12,225 nt of DNA from Thermoplasmata archaeon (lineage in GTDB: Archaea > Thermoplasmatota > Thermoplasmata > Thermoplasmatales > Thermoplasmataceae). The stretch lies in NCBI GenBank assembly GCA_021802165.1, contig JAKAAU010000017.1, positions 1 through 12,225 of the forward strand, given 5' to 3'. The position numbers and the translations under genes were made by a program. This document shows, one piece after another, positions 6,480 to 12,225 of the stretch. A model generated the notes under the pieces. That model was given only the letters and a program-made list of their open reading frames with translations. It was not told the DNA's origin and made no database searches. Positions within the stretch are counted from its first letter, which is position 1; the number at the start of each line of letters is the position of its first letter.

Positions 6480-7533
6480 AAATCCGGACAGAACAAATTT
6501 AAGATACGGATATACAACCGGTGCATGTGCTACAGCGGCAACCAAAGCAGCCCTTTTAATGCTTGTAACAGGAAAAATAGTAAAGAATGTGGAAATCAAT
6601 CTCCCTGTAAAAAAAACAGCAAGTTTTATAATAGAAAATCAGAGGATAGAGAAAGACTTCTGCATTGCATCTGTTAAAAAGGACGGGGGTGATGACCCAG
6701 ATGTTACAACCGGACTTGATATATATTCAAGAGTAGAACTTAAAAAAGAACCTGGCATAATAGTAGCTGGAGGAGAGGGGATCGGCACTGTTACAAAACA
6801 GGGTTTGCCAGTACAGCCCGGGAATCCTGCAATAAATCCCGTTCCATTAAAGATGATCCGCAGTGCTGTGGGAGAAATTATCGAAGCTTATGGCATCCCT
6901 GGAGGGGTAAAGGTTACTGTATCTGCCCCGGGAGGACGTGAGGTTGCAAAAAATACCTGCAATCCGAAGCTTGGCATAATAGGTGGTATATCGATACTTG
7001 GAACCAGGGGAATAGTGATACCATTTTCTGATTCCTCATGGAAGGCCTCAATAGTTCTGGGGATACGAGTCGCATCTAGAATGGGCATGGACGTACTAAT
7101 ATTCAGCACAGGTGGAAGGAGTGATTCTGCAGTTAAAAAATTATTCCCCGATCTGCATGATGAGCAGTTTATTGAGATCGGTGATTTCCTGGGCTTCTCG
7201 TTAAAACGTGCCGTGGATGCTGGAATAAAAAAGGTTATTGTTGCCGGTATGCCTGGAAAGATGTCAAAACTGGCGGACAACAATATGGACCTCCATTCAT
7301 CCAAAAGTAGCGTAAATTTCAATTTTCTTGCTTCAGTGGCATCCTCTTGCGGCTATGATAGTAGTACTGTGGATAAAATCAGAAATTCAAATACAGTACT
7401 TGAAGTAATGGGAATCATTGGGTATGGCGATAAATTCATAGAGGAAATTAAAAAGAAATGTGTTGAAAACATGAATAATTATATCGGTGGTAAGATCATT
7501 ATTTCAGTTGAAATTATAAAAAATACATATTGA
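6469..7533 (+). CDS. cbiD: Cobalt-precorrin-5B C1-methyltransferase
   Basis: The 354-residue SAM-dependent enzyme methylates C1 of the ring-contracted cobalt corrinoid, a step specific to the oxygen-independent pathway. Its signature RYGYTTGACATAA lies at 12-24. It is followed by KKDGGDDPDVT (70-80), GIGTVTKQGLPVQPGNP (104-120), the SAPGG block (152-156) and NPKLGIIGGISILGTRGIV (165-183), all typical of CbiD. The ATG at 6469 gives the normal distance to the TTGACA motif; a longer in-frame GTG at 6418 would only read into cbiC. It overlaps cbiC by 11 bases and is the last gene of the operon. The other ring-building genes (cbiL, cbiF, cbiG, cbiH, cbiE, cbiT) are not in this window and must lie elsewhere if the pathway is complete. 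Confidence 0.94.
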   Translation: MYIENPDRTNLRYGYTTGACATAATKAALLMLVTGKIVKNVEINLPVKKTASFIIENQRIEKDFCIASVKKDGGDDPDVTTGLDIYSRVELKKEPGIIVAGGEGIGTVTKQGLPVQPGNPAINPVPLKMIRSAVGEIIEAYGIPGGVKVTVSAPGGREVAKNTCNPKLGIIGGISILGTRGIVIPFSDSSWKASIVLGIRVASRMGMDVLIFSTGGRSDSAVKKLFPDLHDEQFIEIGDFLGFSLKRAVDAGIKKVIVAGMPGKMSKLADNNMDLHSSKSSVNFNFLASVASSCGYDSSTVDKIRNSNTVLEVMGIIGYGDKFIEEIKKKCVENMNNYIGGKIIISVEIIKNTY

Positions 7534-7735
7534 TGTTTTAATAGGCAGGAACAAATAAGTTCAAACTCAGTCATCATTGCTATGTCTGTTCTTTTTAAGG
7601 TCGGTTCTACTCAATCATACAGCATATCTAATGAATATAAATGCATGCGGCTCTATTCTGCCCATTCAAGGTTGCATATTTGATCAAGCAACCTGTCGTT
7701 ACAAATCTATCATAACACTGATAATCACCTATGAA
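7534..7735. other. Spacer between convergent cbiD and MFS genes, possible tnpB trace
   Basis: The 202 bases between the two convergent stop codons contain no convincing gene. One plus-strand frame opens with TTG at 7577 and runs into the MFS gene as a 61-residue shadow. Within it, 7631-7651 reads MNINACG, a string that resembles the end of the last RuvC motif and beginning of the tail in some archaeal TnpB proteins. With no other element features this is weak and could be chance. Confidence 0.3.
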
Positions 7736-8959
7736 TTATTTTTTACCATTGCACATCAATGAAGATTCATTTCTATATCTAAGCCTTATCATTGAAATTA
7801 TTCCCAGTAATGGTCCAATTGATAGAAACGAAAAAGCCCAGTGCCAACCTACAGTATTTCTCAATATATCTATAGCATAAATTGACCCAACGGTTATTAA
7901 AAAGCCCAGTGCCATCTGAAATGTTAATGCGCTTCCTCTTATTTTATTACTGCTTAATTCTGTAACTGCTGTTGAAAATTGTGCTGAATCTGCTATTACG
8001 GTTATTCCCCATATAATTCCCACAATTATTGTAATAAATGGTGCAGACCTGTAGGTTAAACCTATTAATACTGCAGAAGTTCCACTTATGCCCAGATAGA
8101 TTGATGTTGATAATGTCCTTCCGATTCTATCTGATATTAGGCCACCCAGTATAGACCCGACAACTCCGGAGAGCCCAATGATTGAAAATGAAACAATACC
8201 AACCATAAATAATAACTTACTCCCTGTATAATAAAAGGCAAAGCTGGAAAATATAAACACGGGAATCCATGTCCACATGGCATAAAGTTCCCACATATGC
8301 CCGAAATAGCCATAATTTGCCAGCATTACAGGTTTATTTCTGATTATCAGTTTAATTGTATCCCATTTAAATTTCGGCGCATTTATATATTTTTTATTAT
8401 CCCGCAAGATCAAGAAAACTATAGCCCCGCCTAAAAGCGATAACATTGAGGAAAATTCCAGAAGCGCTTCCCATTCTCGGATAAATGGCAAATCCAGTAT
8501 TATGTGTGGCAATGCAGATCCAAGTGTAAGCCCTGCAATAACAATACCAAGAGCTAAACCCCGTCTTGATGGAAACCAGCTTGATACAATCAAAACAGCA
8601 ACAGGATAAATACCTGCCATCATAATACCGGTTAACAACATCAAAATCATTTCAATAAAAAAATAATGATATAGAAATACAAACATTACCGTGAATAACG
8701 CGCTCATGAGGGCTGAAAATGCAAACAATTTTCTCGGATTAATTTTATCTGCAAGTCCAAGGGAAGCACTTATCAGAGCACCTGCCACAAAACCAAACTG
8801 TACCATCAGGGTTACAATAAGCGTACCTATTCCGGAAATACCCCAGATAGTGGCAAGTTCAGGTGCCACGGCAGATGCACTGAACCATAAGCTCATAACC
8901 ATTAACTCCGAAATGCTCATTATAATAAGAGCAATCCACTTATATTCTTTTACAATCAT
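7736..8959 (-). CDS. Major facilitator superfamily transporter
   Basis: The 407-residue product is an inner-membrane secondary transporter with about 12 hydrophobic spans and a cytoplasmic middle loop (about 186-208). The family signature after TM2 is GLADKINPRK (68-77), repeated in the second half as GGLISDRIGR (272-281). FPSRRGLALGIVIAGLTLG (129-147) matches the TM4-TM5 region. A striking GHMWELYAMW (220-229) at the start of the second half recurs in a subset of bacterial and archaeal MFS carriers of unknown substrate; it is not one of the sugar or drug signatures. A GAGG ribosome binding site stands 7 bases before the ATG. It begins 9 bases after the TauE-like stop, so the two form an operon; anionic or organic-acid substrates are a guess from that context. 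Confidence 0.88.
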   Translation of the reverse strand: MIVKEYKWIALIIMSISELMVMSLWFSASAVAPELATIWGISGIGTLIVTLMVQFGFVAGALISASLGLADKINPRKLFAFSALMSALFTVMFVFLYHYFFIEMILMLLTGIMMAGIYPVAVLIVSSWFPSRRGLALGIVIAGLTLGSALPHIILDLPFIREWEALLEFSSMLSLLGGAIVFLILRDNKKYINAPKFKWDTIKLIIRNKPVMLANYGYFGHMWELYAMWTWIPVFIFSSFAFYYTGSKLLFMVGIVSFSIIGLSGVVGSILGGLISDRIGRTLSTSIYLGISGTSAVLIGLTYRSAPFITIIVGIIWGITVIADSAQFSTAVTELSSNKIRGSALTFQMALGFLITVGSIYAIDILRNTVGWHWAFSFLSIGPLLGIISMIRLRYRNESSLMCNGKK

Positions 8960-8968
8960 AACCCATCC

Positions 8969-9730
8969 TCACAAAATTATTTGAACTATCCCTATAATTA
9001 TAAAAACTATCCCCAGAATTTTATATGTGGTTAGGGGATTTAAATTATTTCCTATCCTGGAAAAGATAAATCCTGATATTATGGATACAATGCCTATAAT
9101 AATAGCGGCCAGAATTACTATATGCCCGATAATAAGGTATCCTATAGTGCCCGAGAAAGCTGAGATTATCATTGCAAACGTTGCCGTTCCGACTGCAGTT
9201 TTTATATCCAGTTTAAGTATTAAAATTGCTATGATAAGAAACATTATTCCTCCACTGGCTCCAAGTATTCCGGTTGCTAGCCCTATAGGTATTGAAATTA
9301 AAACTACTCCATATGCATTTATATTTATATTTTTTATATTTTTCCTGCTTTCATTTTGGGACAAATTTTTCTTCCTGATTAACGAATAAATGCCCATGGC
9401 AATTATAAAAACGGCAAATCCTATTTTTATATATACAGGCGGAATGAGGAAAGCTACCCTGACACCAATCTGTGAGCCGATTATTGCGCCTATAATCATA
9501 GGTATTCCTTTTTTGATGTTTACCCTGCCCCTCCTGAAATATACGTAGGCAACAATGAGCGAGGTAATAACATCTATCAATAGGCTTGTGCCTATGGCAT
9601 CCTGTGGTAATTCAGAGTTTATAATTATTAGGGCAGGAACAACTGCAACAACACCGCTTGAACCGAGGACGCCTGTTAATGCCCCAACTATTATTCCCAA
9701 TACAACAAATTCCAGGAAAAATAAATACAT
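8969..9730 (-). CDS. TauE/SafE family sulfite/anion exporter
   Basis: The 253-residue membrane protein has about eight hydrophobic spans arranged as two related halves. Each half starts with the family motif: GALTGVLGSSGVVAVVPAL at 16-34 and GLATGILGASGGIMFLI at 150-166. The two are separated by a hydrophilic loop rich in Lys and Asn (about 118-138). TauE/SafE proteins are proposed to export sulfite, sulfoacetate or other organosulfur anions; the real substrate cannot be read from sequence, but sulfite export would make sense in a sulfur-rich acidic habitat. The ATG at 9730 sits 26 bases from a TATA box. It is the first gene of a two-gene unit with the MFS transporter, and the wHTH-ACT gene lies upstream on the same strand. 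Confidence 0.85.
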   Translation of the reverse strand: MYLFFLEFVVLGIIVGALTGVLGSSGVVAVVPALIIINSELPQDAIGTSLLIDVITSLIVAYVYFRRGRVNIKKGIPMIIGAIIGSQIGVRVAFLIPPVYIKIGFAVFIIAMGIYSLIRKKNLSQNESRKNIKNININAYGVVLISIPIGLATGILGASGGIMFLIIAILILKLDIKTAVGTATFAMIISAFSGTIGYLIIGHIVILAAIIIGIVSIISGFIFSRIGNNLNPLTTYKILGIVFIIIGIVQIIL

Positions 9731-9750
9731 AATTATACATGCAATTATGA

Positions 9751-9760
9751 TATTTAAATA
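9751..9760 (-). promoter_or_regulatory. TATA box of the TauE-MFS operon
   Basis: The minus-strand reading is TATTTAAATA, centred about 26 bases upstream of the ATG at 9730. The 123-base gap to the wHTH-ACT gene leaves room for an operator, but none is recognised. Confidence 0.5.
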
Positions 9761-9853
9761 ATCTTATCTAAGACTATCTATTATAGCAAATCTTAAACAA
9801 GATTATTATCAAACTAAAAGAATTATTTATAACATATAAATTGTTAAAATATA

Positions 9854-10510
9854 TCAGTAAAAATACCTATCCGACCTAATTTTTTCTATAAGTTTCAATA
9901 CCTTGGCAAGATAGTTCGCACTGATAAATAATTCAAAACCATCCCTTGATATCATAAGCTGTGAAACATTAATGTAATTAAATGATAATGTCTCCAGAAA
10001 TGTCTGTATTGAATCTTCATTTATTTTATTTCTATCAATGGTAATATTAATTTCCAGAAAATCCCCATATAATTTTCCCGGATATGATTTTATGGTATTT
10101 TCTGGTGTTTCACTGGAGATCATAACCCACATAGTCTTGTTACCTGGTATTATACGAATTGCCCGGGAATATGGAAAATACGCCATCATTGTTTGAACAT
10201 TATAATCGCAGGAAAGCAGTGAAAGCCCGGTAATAATATTAATTTTCATATCAGAAAATGGATTGTTTTCACTTTTCAATTTTGTCATGTTATAATTTTT
10301 CCTTAAAATTGTTGATATTGTATTAATTTTCGGATTATACTTATATTTCTTTTTTATTTCATCCTGAATTATCCGCGATAAAGAATTATAATTAACAACC
10401 CCTGTATTTATCATCCATTTAAAAGTATTGTTTTCATTCAAAATATTAATTACATCGTTCTTAATATCACCTCTTTTTATTACCTTTAATTCTTTCTCGG
10501 ATTTCTCCAT
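9854..10510 (-). CDS. Winged-helix plus ACT-like domain protein, probable regulator
   Basis: The 218-residue protein of unknown ligand starts with a helix-turn-helix region of archaeal type. Its TGVVNYNSLSRIIQDEI (36-52) matches the pattern of a family in which 'x-TGVINxSALAR' opens a wHTH, and it leads to NTISTILRKNY (63-73). Residues 88-218 have two related beta-alpha halves, beginning INIITGLSLLSCDYNV (90-105) and NYINVSQLMISRDGFELFI (178-196), suggestive of tandem ACT-like folds that bind small molecules such as amino acids. DNA binding is an inference. The ATG at 10510 is chosen because a TATA-like box lies 25 bases upstream; a GTG at 10561 would add 17 hydrophobic residues unlike the family. 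The coding sequence is unusually rich in Ile, Asn and Lys. It may regulate the TauE-MFS unit downstream. Confidence 0.7.
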   Translation of the reverse strand: MEKSEKELKVIKRGDIKNDVINILNENNTFKWMINTGVVNYNSLSRIIQDEIKKKYKYNPKINTISTILRKNYNMTKLKSENNPFSDMKINIITGLSLLSCDYNVQTMMAYFPYSRAIRIIPGNKTMWVMISSETPENTIKSYPGKLYGDFLEINITIDRNKINEDSIQTFLETLSFNYINVSQLMISRDGFELFISANYLAKVLKLIEKIRSDRYFY

Positions 10511-10530
10511 ATATGTATATATTGAAAATA

Positions 10531-10539
10531 GATATAATA
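10531..10539 (-). promoter_or_regulatory. TATA box deciding the wHTH-ACT start
   Basis: The minus-strand TATTATATC is centred 25 bases upstream of the ATG at 10510 and lies inside the longer GTG-started frame, so it supports the shorter start. Confidence 0.45.
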
Positions 10540-10635
10540 ATATTTGTTGAATATAATACACAAAGTTTACCGTACACTCATTGAGAGGTTACCGTTTATT
10601 GATATGTCCATATTTAAAGAAAATCTATTTTTTAA

Positions 10636-10689
10636 CATGAAAGCGGGAAGCTCCATGCATTAGCTTGGGGAGGAAGTCACTACCCATAA
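10636..10689 (+). pseudogene. Relic of an IS200/IS605-family tnpB 3' end with omegaRNA-like hairpin
   Basis: The frame reads HESGKLHALAWGGSHYP then TAA, which has the look of the extreme C-terminus of archaeal TnpB proteins (tails ending in ...WGGSHYP). In that family this DNA doubles as the 3' part of the guide RNA. The RNA would form a hairpin at 10651-10670: CTCCA pairs with TGGGG (one G-T wobble) and GC (10657-10658) with GC (10663-10664) around an ATTA loop, then AGGAAGTCA, a typical right-end layout. The frame is closed by a stop at 10633, so nothing of the nuclease remains. It differs in sequence from the relic at 2976-3121 and so derives from another element. The family assignment is from recall and not from a search. 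Confidence 0.5.
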
Positions 10690-10695
10690 TTTATC

Positions 10696-10709
10696 CTCAT
10701 AGTTATGAG
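10696..10709. repeat. Perfect 14-base dyad next to the tnpB relic
   Basis: CTCATA and TATGAG are perfect inverted copies separated by GT. The gap is too short for a stable hairpin loop, so it is more like a protein-binding dyad or part of an element end. It starts 7 bases after the relic stop codon. Chance is possible at this length. Confidence 0.3.
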
Positions 10710-10769
10710 ATTCATCATATCAAAGTAAAATTATCTACTATATTAACCAGTGACATCCTCACATAACAC

Positions 10770-10925
10770 ATGGAGCCTTTAACCTGCAAGGTCAAATGCA
10801 TATATCCCGAATTTATAGATAACTACAATGAATTTACTCTTCTTTTTGTATCCCAAAGTTCTGAAATATATCCGGAATTATACAGGATTATTATAAGCAA
10901 TTACACATCATTTGTACCATTATAA
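10770..10925 (+). CDS. Possible small protein of 51 residues, unknown
   Basis: An ATG at 10770 opens a 51-codon frame ending in TAA at 10923-10925. The peptide starts MEPLTCKVKCIYPEF and has a mixed hydrophobic and polar make-up with two cysteines and many Tyr and Ile. There is no membrane segment or recognised motif. Codon use (ATA, AGG, GAA) is compatible with the host but not decisive in an AT-rich spacer. No convincing TATA box stands at the usual distance. It could be a real small gene, a remnant of the decayed element beside it, or chance. Confidence 0.25.
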   Translation: MEPLTCKVKCIYPEFIDNYNEFTLLFVSQSSEIYPELYRIIISNYTSFVPL

Positions 10926-10982
10926 ATTATAATTCTCTATATTATGGATAAAAATATTAACTGAAAATTTTCTAATAAACTT

Positions 10983-11001
10983 TATTATAAAAATAAAAAG
11001 A
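10983..11001 (-). terminator. Oligo-T tract after the amino-acid permease
   Basis: On the minus strand, starting about 9 bases after the permease stop codon, the sequence runs CTTTTTATTTTTATAAT. Archaeal transcription typically ends at such T-runs without needing a hairpin. Confidence 0.35.
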
Positions 11002-11009
11002 TTGTTATT

Positions 11010-12225
11010 TTAATACTCGCCTTCTACATCTATTTCCTTAGTGGGATCAAGCAGTGCCTCTGCAGATGTTAATGGCTCTTTAGGTGCGCTGTTTAAACCG
11101 ATAAAGAAGAACATTGCCGCGTATATTCCAAGAACAACATAATCTAATGGATAGGCTAATAGGTTTATTCCGCCGGTAGGTGTCCCACCAAGGTATGATA
11201 GGAGTATCATTCCGGCAATGTAAACAGGTATCCATATAGAATTTTTCAGGTTCAGTCCCATGAAGTGCTTCCTGCTGGCCTGGTAAATAAAAATTACAGA
11301 ACCTGCAAGTACTGCACCCAGTGCATATAATGTTGTTGGGTATGTAGACCAGTAAATGAGGTATGTTGCTACCTCGAATGCCACAAAGCTCCATAACATC
11401 GGGTATGGGATTTTGAATGGTCTTTCTACATTTGGATACAGCCTTCTAAGTACCGGAAGGGATATGGAAGCAACGGCAAAATTTGCCACAGCTGCAACCA
11501 CAACAAAATCAACCAGCGCGTACCATGATGGCAAAGGTAGCAAAAATAGAATTGCAAGTACAAGTGCGAGTATTAATGCTAGATAAGGTGCTCCGTGTTT
11601 AGTGGTTTTTTTGAATGCGCCAGGAAGGGCGTCCTCCTCGGAATATCCGAATATAATTCTGCTGGCTCCTGTTAAATAAACTCCTAGCGTTCCCCCAGGG
11701 GAAAATATAGCGAATAAGAAAAATATTATTACCATTCCGGCGAGGATGTCTGCCTCTAATATTGTCATACCTGGGACTATGTTTGCACGGATTATGGAAG
11801 ATAGCGGAGATCCAAGAGCTCCGACAAAGTTCCAGTCACCTGTTTGTATTCCGAATCCTGCCCAGCTAACTGTGCCAACTATAACAACAGCCATCCCTAT
11901 GTACATCAATGATTGCACAAGCAAAACTGTACCTATGATCTTTGGCATGGTTTTACCAGGGTTTTTAACCTCTCCAGCCATATCGGCAACCTGCCTGTAT
12001 CCCCCGAAGGAAAACAGTATTCCGGATGCAGGTATTGCTATGAAAAGTCCACCAACTGATGGAAGAAATCCTGAAAATCCTCCAGCACTGCTTGCTCCAG
12101 CAAGGCCAGACGTGAAATTGCCCCAGTGCCATATAAACATGGGTAGTATGACTATAAATCCAACCACTACAGCTATTTTTACCCATGTTAAAAATTTGTT
12201 GAATTTTCCAAACCTAGCAATTCCA
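11010..12225 (-). CDS. APC-superfamily amino acid permease, N-terminus beyond the window
   Basis: About 405 codons of a polytopic amino-acid/polyamine transporter are visible. The frame stays open to base 12225, so the first few membrane segments are missing. The often used internal GTG at 12167 is not a start: the residues before it (KFNKFLTWVKIAVVV) are the usual loop and TM5 of the family. Markers are GGYRQVADMAGEVKNPGKTM, the EvxNPxxxxP-type loop next to TM6, then the ASRIIFGYSEEDALPGAF segment and KHGAPYLALI, matching aSR-ya-a-DG-lP...P. The C-terminus is short and acidic (EIDVEGEY). It should import amino acids by proton symport or exchange across the cytoplasmic membrane. The substrate cannot be deduced. 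Confidence 0.88.
   Translation of the reverse strand, partial: GIARFGKFNKFLTWVKIAVVVGFIVILPMFIWHWGNFTSGLAGASSAGGFSGFLPSVGGLFIAIPASGILFSFGGYRQVADMAGEVKNPGKTMPKIIGTVLLVQSLMYIGMAVVIVGTVSWAGFGIQTGDWNFVGALGSPLSSIIRANIVPGMTILEADILAGMVIIFFLFAIFSPGGTLGVYLTGASRIIFGYSEEDALPGAFKKTTKHGAPYLALILALVLAILFLLPLPSWYALVDFVVVAAVANFAVASISLPVLRRLYPNVERPFKIPYPMLWSFVAFEVATYLIYWSTYPTTLYALGAVLAGSVIFIYQASRKHFMGLNLKNSIWIPVYIAGMILLSYLGGTPTGGINLLAYPLDYVVLGIYAAMFFFIGLNSAPKEPLTSAEALLDPTKEIDVEGEY

Larger units (their letters stand above)
10511..11009. other. Gene-poor region with mobile-element relic and one small ORF
   Basis: This is the longest stretch without a confident gene. It holds the wHTH-ACT promoter at its left end, a tnpB-tail relic (10636-10689), a perfect 6-base dyad (10696-10709) and a 51-codon plus-strand ORF (10770-10925). 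An AT-only tract follows, downstream of the permease stop. Near 10564-10601 the strings GTTTACCG and GTTACCGTTTA repeat imperfectly. No tRNA or other RNA gene was recognised. Confidence 0.6.

Noticed and set aside
7577..7762. 61-residue plus-strand ORF after cbiD
   Set aside because: It begins with TTG, has no promoter or ribosome binding site and runs into the 3' end of the opposite-strand MFS gene; treated as a spacer with a possible relic only.
9027..9389. 120-residue plus-strand ORF opposite the TauE-like gene
   Set aside because: It is an antisense shadow of a strongly hydrophobic membrane protein gene, with no promoter or family similarity of its own.
12165..12167. GTG as start of the amino acid permease
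   Set aside because: The frame is open upstream to the window edge with family-typical residues, so the gene is truncated by the window and does not start here.
1..12225. CRISPR array, tRNA or rRNA genes
   Set aside because: No regularly spaced repeats, no T-loop GTTCRANNC with acceptor-stem pairing and no conserved rRNA segments were seen on either strand.

Overview
The window is AT-rich (roughly 35% G+C by eye) and reads as the chromosome of an acidophilic archaeon of the order Thermoplasmatales (Ferroplasma, Acidiplasma or a relative). The grounds are Ile codons dominated by ATA and Arg codons by AGA/AGG, gene content (single-gene thiolase and crotonase, DUF302, a wHTH-ACT protein, the anaerobic cobalamin genes cbiJ, cbiC and cbiD), and promoter layout. 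At least ten genes have a TATA-like box about 23-26 bases upstream of the start codon, as expected for leaderless archaeal transcripts. The genus is an inference; no rRNA or tRNA gene is present to fix it.

Layout from left to right. Bases 1-80 hold the first codons of a minus-strand gene that leaves the window. It is divergent from a short NfeD-type protein (200-505), which is followed by a LOG/TIGR00725-type nucleotide-binding protein (534-1025). A minus-strand membrane protein with an acidic tail (1020-1535) converges on that pair with a 6-base overlap. A complete thiolase (1718-2881) follows. Bases 2882-3235 contain what look like decayed remains of an IS200/IS605-family tnpB 3' end. Then come a DUF302 protein (minus), a small Rieske ferredoxin (plus) and a crotonase-fold enoyl-CoA hydratase (minus). 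A compact plus-strand operon of zinc-ribbon protein, cbiJ, cbiC and cbiD (4930-7533) supplies three steps of the oxygen-independent corrin ring pathway. On the minus strand follow an MFS transporter and a TauE/SafE-type anion exporter in one operon (7736-9730) and a wHTH-ACT regulator-like protein (9854-10510). A gene-poor stretch (10511-11009) carries a second tnpB-tail/right-end relic and one small ORF. The window closes inside a minus-strand APC amino-acid permease whose N-terminus lies beyond base 12225.

Functional reading. The cbi genes act together: CbiD methylates C1, CbiJ reduces cobalt-precorrin-6A and CbiC moves the C11 methyl group to C12. The rest of the pathway is not here. Thiolase and enoyl-CoA hydratase are standard acyl-CoA enzymes but sit in separate single-gene units. 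TauE/SafE plus MFS, with the wHTH-ACT protein just upstream on the same strand, look like an export module of unknown substrate. No CRISPR array, rRNA, tRNA or intact transposase was found. The window is mostly ordinary chromosome; the most unusual material is the two (possibly three) degenerate tnpB ends, which may retain omegaRNA-like structure.
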